Assembly (NCBI GenBank): GCA_029582265.1
Contig: CM055823.1
Coordinates: forward strand, 17,508,093-17,572,092
Length of the DNA stretch: 64,000 nucleotides
Origin: Zoroaster sp. YZ-2022
Taxonomy: Eukaryota; Echinodermata; Asteroidea; Forcipulatida; Zoroasteridae
Direction: 5' to 3'
Under the pieces are notes generated by a model, which saw only the letters and a program-made list of their open reading frames with translations, had not been told where the DNA came from and ran no database searches. Of the stretch, positions 57,320-64,000 are shown piece by piece (position 1 is the first letter of the stretch; each line of letters begins with the position of its first letter). Position numbers and translations under genes: made by a program.

Positions 57320-60130
57320 ATGCTTCTTATGTTTGCTCTTAGAGAATTTCATTCTCTTCTGATTTTTCTAAAATCCTGCCTTGATCCATATATCAGCGCA
57401 ATTGCTATTCCCAATTAAAAGATATATATATAATAACTTATTTTATTTACAATGCCTGTCTCTGCCATTTCAAATTTATTTATCTACTATCAGAGCTTAC
57501 TTGAAAGGGACCATTTTTTTATTCAGGCAAGCCACTGCAACCCCAAAATACTTGGAGGTAATTTTATTTTATTGCCCTTGGGGTTTTTCTAAGAGAATGA
57601 AATTTAAAAGGGCCTGCACTGTAGCAAGTCACTGAAGAAAATTGAGAAGATTTTTGACATCTTAGGTAGGAGTGAGGTGTTTTATAGTCGCAACAAGGGT
57701 TTAATGTTGGTATCAGTTACGGCCCTAAAAGGACACCATAATAATGCTTATGTATACAAATGGGCAAAAGATTTGGGACTATTCCAACATTTTAAGATAT
57801 GAGACTCAAGGAGATGATGTAAGATGAATGTTGTTTTATTCACGGTATCTTTAAGATTGAACATATTGTAAATATATATATTTCATTAGAGCCGTTTAGC
57901 AGAAAATACTGCATAGCAAACATATCTGCTAATCAAAATGTAGCCAAGAACCCATGAGAGAAGCAGTATATTACGTAACAGTTTGGCTGCTAACCTTCCT
58001 GTGATTCAGTCAAATTTTTTGTTGAACTGATAACAATGACTCAGCCTTCATTGAACACTTCAAAGAAGGATGTGTCATTTTTATTTGTTGTATTTTTATG
58101 GGTGTGTTTGAGGATAAGGGGTTGGGGTGTTTACTTGACTTGCCTATATTGAAAAATTCAAACTTTTAAAGATGTATTGCCTGTGTAAGCCACCATCACT
58201 CTTTAGAAAAAGAAACCATCAAATGTATTATGGGAAATCACAGTCTCCCACTGGATTGATCTTTAACATTTGAAGTTGTGACTGATCTCCAAGATTGAAT
58301 TGTACATGATATTTGGATCTTTATGTACTTTGTAATTCACCCCGAGACCATGTTTTTGTTTTATTGTACTGTACAAAATTGACTTGAACCAGAGTCAAAC
58401 ATTTAACAACTGAAGGAGGTGCACCATTTTTCATTACCTGAAAAGCAACCCAAGTTACATTATTATCAAAATGCTACATGCACTAACCTTGTAAGATGTG
58501 AAATGTTTGAGGGAACCAAAATTTAAAAATGAATCACCATCTGACAGTGATCCATTTCTAAAAAGAAAATAATAATAATAATAAACACTGTCTTCAGATG
58601 TTGGACATTTTAAAATGATAATTCTTGGATTGAAATTTTAAATGTTTCATACAAGTCAGTGACTAAACCAGTTTTGAAATGAACTTACTTAAGAATATTC
58701 ATTCAGGTCCCACGTATTGTGCATTGTATTTATATTTTCCTCTTGGGAAAAGGTGTGTATGTGGGGGGTATTCCAAAAAAATTTTGAAGCCCCAATAACA
58801 CCCCCCCGCCCCGTGTGTTTCAGGACACAAAGAACATTTTCTGGTTTCCTAAATACACTCAAACGTAAGCGACTGACTAAAAGTATTGTAGCACATTGAA
58901 ATTTCAGGAGTTACGCTTGATCTGTTACATGTCCTCTGTTTGTGTTGTTTTTTGACGGAAGTGCAAATTTTTACAGTTATATAATTAACTTGACTGGACA
59001 TAAATAAATGTTGTGATTAATTTTATGAATTAACACTTCGATGTTAAAATTTTGAAATTAATAAATTCAATAAAAATGTACTGCAAAGCCATTGGAGAAA
59101 GAATGTTGTTAATGTTGTGTTTATTTTGTAGTTACTGTTTTAGCTGATAGATGGTCAAATGTATTAGGTTCTTTAGGTTACAGAGAATTGTTAGACATCC
59201 TGATTGAGAACAATAGGATGGGGCTTCTATTTTTGTGGTCCACACTTTAAAAATCCCCCTACTTAAATGGTCCTGGGGGTTAGGTAGGGTTCATTTTGCA
59301 GAATTAATTGTTTTAGATGGGGCTCTACATTATCAAGACAAACAACTTACTGTGATGAATCCCACCCTAAAAAAAGTATGTGTACATTGATTTATGGATT
59401 TTACACACATCATGATCACTTTATTGACCCAGCTCGATAATGCTCTATCTAAGTACTACTCTATCTAAGTTGTATAGAAATAGCACTATATGTGGCTGAC
59501 AATGATCAGGTTAATTGTCACAAAGAGGGTACTTGAAAAGTCCTGTCTTACAAAAGTATTCAATATTATTTTATTTATTTATTTTTTATTTGATTTTTTA
59601 AAAATTATTATTGAAAATTACAAATAGGAAACCTTTTTATAATTAAGTATGCCTGGTGCTTGATTAGTAACACAATGTGTTTGAAACCTTCTTTATTGAC
59701 TACTGCTGACTTCCCATTTTGTAGATTGTCTTTTCAGTAACTCATTCTCACCAACTATCCACAAACCTACCTGTATCACTGACTCCACAGCTACGTTAAT
59801 AACAACAGTATCCTTACTAATAGTTGTGATTTACCATCCAAATCTAGAATCTGTTTTGCGATGCCTGATCATCTACCCATTTTCTCATGATTCAATTAAA
59901 TGATTCACATCTCAATAAAGAGAAAGGCAATTCAATCCTTCAGATTGTATCAAACCAAGAAAAACATTATTCAGTTACAACAACACTGTTTCATTGGATG
60001 TTGACTTTCAGAGGGAAATGTACTCAGGAAAACCCCTGATACCGCTTTATAATACCTTCTCATCACTATGTTTGCTCATCTTATGATTCTCATTTCAGTT
60101 CAAAATATCAAATACACAGAAGATTTAAAA
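57320..60130. other. Copy B intergenic or intronic region
   Basis: Collinear with 22,530-26,918 and 30,307-30,600, without the 73-bp satellite and without the Tc1-like element (empty TA site near 59,805). 57,850-58,170 appears private to B. No gene found. Confidence 0.5.
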
Positions 60131-60134
60131 ACCA

Positions 60135-60350
60135 TAGATGACCAATGGCATCATACCGTTCATCAAACACAAAAACAAATTGTATGAAGAACTTCCGATC
60201 AAAACCAAACAATGCCAACAAAATGAAGTACAAGAATTTGCAACAAACTTAATGGTCTGATCAAAGTTGTCAAAGTCAGGAATTATGCAGAGAAGCTTGA
60301 TGCAAAACCAATATCAACAAACCTGGGAACATTATAAATTATATTCTTAA
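60135..60350 (+). pseudogene. LINE linker remnant, copy B
   Basis: Counterpart of 30,600-30,860 with additional indels (TGGCATCATACCGTTCATCA, AACATTATAAATTATATTC). Confidence 0.55.
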
Positions 60351-60540
60351 GAAAACCTTACTCAATACCGGTGATTTTAACTCCCAATGGACAAATGCTT
60401 ACAAACAAGGGCTCAAACGAATAGACAATCAATATTTAAACAAACCCAAAATTGCCCTTTTTGCACGAATTATTCGCTTATTAATATTTTAAACATGAAA
60501 AAATTCTGAGATTATCCTAACCCCCCAATTAGCTTTAATT

Positions 60541-61060
60541 AAATCTCAATAAAAAAAGTATTTTTGTTCTATCAGTTTAGGATTGTTAAAGACAAAATAA
60601 CCAAGATTTTTAATCATTTGGATCCAAAAATCAAATAAATATTTCCATTTTCCTTGAGTTTTGCTATATTTTTTTGCAGACAGTTTAATGTTAACGCATC
60701 TATTTTGGTATGTGATGATGATTAATCCAGTTACACCTAATTCTGGAGATCCCCTTTATAGTGTCTGTTTTGATTTTGTCTGGTTTCGATGACCAATAAA
60801 ATTGCATGATAACTTTATCCATTTCTTAGTCATTTAGTAATATTTCTATTCAAAATAGTCTTACTATGTTTATTCTCTCTGCCCAATTGTCTTCCGGCTT
60901 GATCTCATTTTCAAATGTAGGCCAAGAATTTAAATTTTGATTGTTCCTGTTTTTGTGTCTTTCCATGCTCCCAACTATAAGCCTTTGGTTTTCTGATTGT
61001 TGATTTTTGAACCGATCCTTCAACATTATGAAGACTGATAGGTCCATTTTTTTAAGTCAC
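60541..61060 (-). pseudogene. L1/Tx1-like C-terminal remnant, unit 1
   Basis: Minus strand frame 60,850-61,047 (FENEIKPEDNWAERINIVRL) followed by FYWSSKP-type block near 60,800. NW.ERI preceding F.W..KP..IK is the L1-type ORF2 order. The same lies at 61,891-62,330 in unit 2. Confidence 0.55.
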
Positions 61061-61301
61061 CTCTTCGCCTCTATTTCTTTTTTTCTTTTTTTCAATTTCA
61101 AAGTAATTTTTTAATAAAAATAAATTAATAATATTGTTGAAATTGCATTTCGATATTCAATCGAAACAGCAGACATATATTTTGATCGGCAAACATAAAC
61201 TACGCACTTTAACTAATTTGCTTGTAGTGAGACGTAACTTCAGTCAACAGAAATCGGTGGCACAATGCTGCGTGATTGAAATTAATGACATAAATACTTA
61301 C

Positions 61302-61373
61302 AAGGATCCCAGATTCAGTAGACCATCAAATGTTCCGGGTTCAATTTCACTGATTTTGTTGTCATCGAGAGAC
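61302..61373 (-). CDS. 72-nt LRR exon, copy B unit 1
   Basis: Same splice context (CCATCTTAG / GTAAGTATTT) and 2-2 phase. Reads SLDDNKISEIEPGTFDGLLN then LGS and the split Leu. It differs from the sister exon mainly at exposed variable positions (SLDD versus YLYD; LLNLGS versus LQNLQY) while the scaffold is unchanged. Confidence 0.8.
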
Positions 61374-62622
61374 CTAAGATGGAAAACAAAGAAGGGTTAA
61401 TAATCCATCTCAGCAGAGAAAAGATGTGCATCTGGCGTATCCACACCATTCACCCCCATGGTTTCAACTTACAGGAAGGGAATGTCTCCCTGTCTGACTT
61501 TTTTTTCTTCATTTTCACTCATCCTTATTTTCTTCTTTCATTCATAAACTCCTGCTCTCCTTGTACCCACATTTATTCAACATTGTTTTTCCGTTGATGC
61601 TTTTTGGCAGAAAAAAAAGTAGATTTACTCAGTTTTTCTCTGCCCACATTATGTATGCAATCTGAGTGTAAAGTTTAATATTTTTCTCCTTTAATTCTAG
61701 CTCAGTTATTGTATTGTTTGAAGGATTACTAATGACATAATCTTCTTATTCCTGTTTTTCTTTGTATCTTTTCTCGCCTTAATAATATTTAATAATTGTT
61801 TTGACTATTTTTTCCAGTATCCCAGCAAACAAATAACAGTCATAACAGCTTTAATTAAATCTCAATAAAAACTGAGTATTTTTGCTCCCATCAGTTTAGG
61901 ATTGTTAAAGACAAAATAACCAAGATTTTAATCATTTGGATCCAAAAATCAAATAAATATTTCCATTTTCCTTGAGTTTTGGTATATTTTTGCAGACAGT
62001 TTAATGTTAACGCATCTATTTTTGTATGATGATGATTAATCCAGTTACACCTAATTCTGGAGATCCCCTTATAGTGTCTGTTTTGATTTTGTCTGGTTTC
62101 GATGACCAATAAAATTGCATGATAACTTTATCCATTTCTTAGTCATTTAGTAATATTTCTATTCAAAATAGTCTTCACTATGTTTATTCTCTCTGCCCAA
62201 TTGTCTTCCGGCTTGATCTCATTTTCAAAATGTAGGCCAAGAATTTAAATTGTTGATTGTTCCTGTTTTTGTGTCTTTCCATGCTCCCAACTATAAGCCT
62301 TGGGTTTTCTGATTGTTGATTTTTGAACCGGATCCTTCAACATTGAGAAGACTGATAGGTCTCCATTTTTTTTAAGTCACCTCTTTTGCCTCTATTTCTT
62401 TTTTTCTTTTTTTCAATTTCAAAGTAATTTTTTAATAAAAATAAATTAATAATATTGTTGAAATTGCATTTCGATATTCAATCGAAACAGCAGACATATA
62501 TTTTGATCGGCAAACATAAACTACGCACTTCAACTAATTTGCTTGTAGTGAGACGTAACTTCAGTCAACAGAAATCGGTGGCACAATGCTGCGTGATTGA
62601 AATTAATGACATAAATACTTAC

Positions 62623-62694
62623 AAGTATTGCAGATTCTGTAGACCATCAAATATTCCGGGTTCAATTTCACTGATTTTGTTGTCATAGAGATAC
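62623..62694 (-). CDS. 72-nt LRR exon, copy B unit 2
   Basis: Reads YLYDNKISEIEPGIFDGLQN then LQY and the split Leu, with the same splice sites. Transcription right to left would put this exon before the one at 61,302, and they splice in phase. Confidence 0.8.
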
Positions 62695-63049
62695 CTAAGA
62701 TGGAAAACAAAGAAGGGTTAATAATCCATCTCATAGCAGAGAAAAGATGTGCATCTGGCGTATCCACACCCATTCACCTCCATGGTTTCAACTTACAGGA
62801 AGGAATGTCTCCTGTCTGACTTTTTTTTTCATTTTCACTCATCCTTATTTTTTTCTTTCATTCATAAACTCCTGCTCTCCTTGTACACACATTTATTAAA
62901 CATTGTTTTTCCGTTGATGCTTTTTGGCAGAAAAAAAAAGTAGATTTACTCAGTTTTTCTCTGCCCACATTATGTATGCAATCTGAGTGTAAAGTTTAAT
63001 ATTGTTCTCCTTTAATTCTAGCTCAGTTATTGTATTGTTTGAAGGATTA

Positions 63050-63760
63050 CTAATGACATAATCTTCTTATTCCTGTTTTTCTTTGTATCTTTCTCGCCTT
63101 AATAATATTTAATAATTGTTTTGACTATTCTTTTTCCAGTATCCCAGCAACAAATAACAGTCATAACAGTCTTTTGGGGTAATCCAAAATTTCCAAAACT
63201 ATTCAAGTCAAGTTTACATTTGTCGTCTTTATGAAGTTCATTATTACAACCCATCTTCCCTTTCCTGTGGGAATGGTTTGATAATCAAAACGGACAATTA
63301 CTGTACTGTGATCTGACAGACCGGAAGAATCAACAGAAATTTCTTTTAGTTGTTATCCGAGTGTTTCTGAAATTAGAACATAATCAATTTAACTCGGTCT
63401 TTTAATTACTTTGTGGTAAAATGTCTATCCTGGTTTATTCTCTATATATCGCCAAGTATCAATGAGTTCATTTTCCCTGAATAATTTTACAAAGAGAAGT
63501 TTTGCTTTGATCGTACATATTTCTTGAATCTAACTGACAGTTAAGATTACTCCAATAATGTAATTATATTTAGGATATGTTATCCAAAAGGAGTTCTCAA
63601 ATTCAACAAAAAATTGCTTCCGCATAGAAGCACCATTTGTGCATACAAGAAATTAAGTTAACAGTGAATGACACCATCAACTTCTTTCTAATTATTGTCA
63701 ATATTACTTGATTTCACTGTGGTTATTCATTTACAATGTTGCATAAGTCTTTCCGTGAGA
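63050..63760 (-). pseudogene. L1/Tx1-like endonuclease and linker remnant, copy B
   Basis: Matches 32,230-32,940: SDHSTVIVRFDYQTIP-type block near 63,290 and the GGNLN-type block near 63,560, with extra indels. Confidence 0.65.
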
Positions 63761-64000
63761 ATTAATCACAATTGATTAGTTGTGATAGTTACGGTATGTC
63801 GTTAAAGAACTACTCACAAAGTGAGAAATGATTTTCAATACACAACACTTGAGTGCATCAAAATTAAGAACCAACATCCTTGGAGTACAGTCCTCTATTT
63901 AAAAGTGTGACATAATGTGGCAATATGTAACCATGAAGTGTCATCGCATACGTTATCAGATCGGTGTTCCAGAATATAAAAAAAAATAAAAAAATAAAAA
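63761..64000. other. Right edge, copy B
   Basis: Still matches 32,960-33,160; ends in an A-rich stretch. No gene. Confidence 0.5.

Larger units (their letters stand above)
60531..63169 (-). repeat. 1.3-kb tandem duplication carrying an LRR exon and L1-like remnants
   Basis: Units 60,531-61,846 and 61,847-63,169 are about 97 percent alike by eye. Both start AGCTTTAATTAAATCTCAAT and end ...ACAGTCATAACAG. Copy A has this block once (31,015-32,390). Each unit holds, on the minus strand, one intact LRR exon and the L1/Tx1-like FYWSSKP C-terminal remnant. The fusion point CATAACAG/CTTTAATTA marks the duplication joint. Confidence 0.9.
46090..64000 (+). repeat. Large duplication, copy B
   Basis: Direct counterpart of 3,061-33,150, running off the right edge. 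It lacks the insertions at 9,348, 9,904, 12,399, 16,469, 24,272 and 26,919. It has its own insertions at 52,331 and 56,531 and an extra 1.3-kb tandem unit at 60,531-63,169. Very many 1-20-bp deletions relative to copy A. Confidence 0.9.

Overview
The window is AT-rich metazoan nuclear DNA from an invertebrate, most likely marine. Evidence: GT-AG split exons, a tRNA-derived SINE with the CCTTGAGCAAG core found in several marine invertebrate genomes, CR1/L2-like and L1/Tx1-like LINEs, Tc1/mariner and hAT elements, many MITEs, long intronic satellites, a THAP-like exon and one-repeat LRR exons. No bacterial operon logic applies. Phylum cannot be fixed by eye. Most long open frames are artefacts of tandem repeats whose period is a multiple of 3.

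Layout: 1-2,027 no recognisable gene; 2,028-2,892 a 120-bp satellite. 3,061 to about 33,150 is copy A of a large direct duplication whose copy B runs from about 46,090 to the right edge. The copies align in order over nearly their whole length, but differ by kilobase insertions, satellite copy number and hundreds of short indels. 33,150-46,090 is the single-copy middle.

Inside the duplication, on the plus strand, lies a degraded multi-exon gene (A: about 3.2-23.0 kb; B: about 46.3-57.3 kb). Several neighbouring exons keep compatible phases. Its early part looks like a tyrosine-recombinase-like fold (HKT..GPA and PLFVGTGGK segments, inference). Its introns hold 57-, 86- and 73-bp satellites that are much larger in A than in B. 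Copy A also carries a complete Tc1-like transposon (26,919-30,306) with 272-bp inverted ends, a TA target duplication and an apparently intact transposase with one intron; it is interrupted by a CR1/L2-like LINE. Copy B preserves the empty site.

On the minus strand, three perfectly open 72-nt exons, each coding one leucine-rich repeat in phase 2-2 (31,734-31,805; 61,302-61,373; 62,623-62,694), sit among pieces of an L1/Tx1-like element. A fourth decayed LRR exon is at about 34,484-34,555. Copy B has an extra 1.3-kb tandem duplication that doubles one LRR exon, so this looks like an LRR exon array growing by unit duplication.

The single-copy middle holds a duplicated G/C-tract element, a 26-bp perfect palindrome, two promoter-like CpG-richer spots, a frameshifted THAP-type zinc-finger exon, an unidentified broken coding remnant and a tRNA-derived SINE next to the copy B boundary. 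Copy B is much richer in small indels than A, so assembly quality or an unmerged second haplotype must be excluded before the duplication is read biologically.
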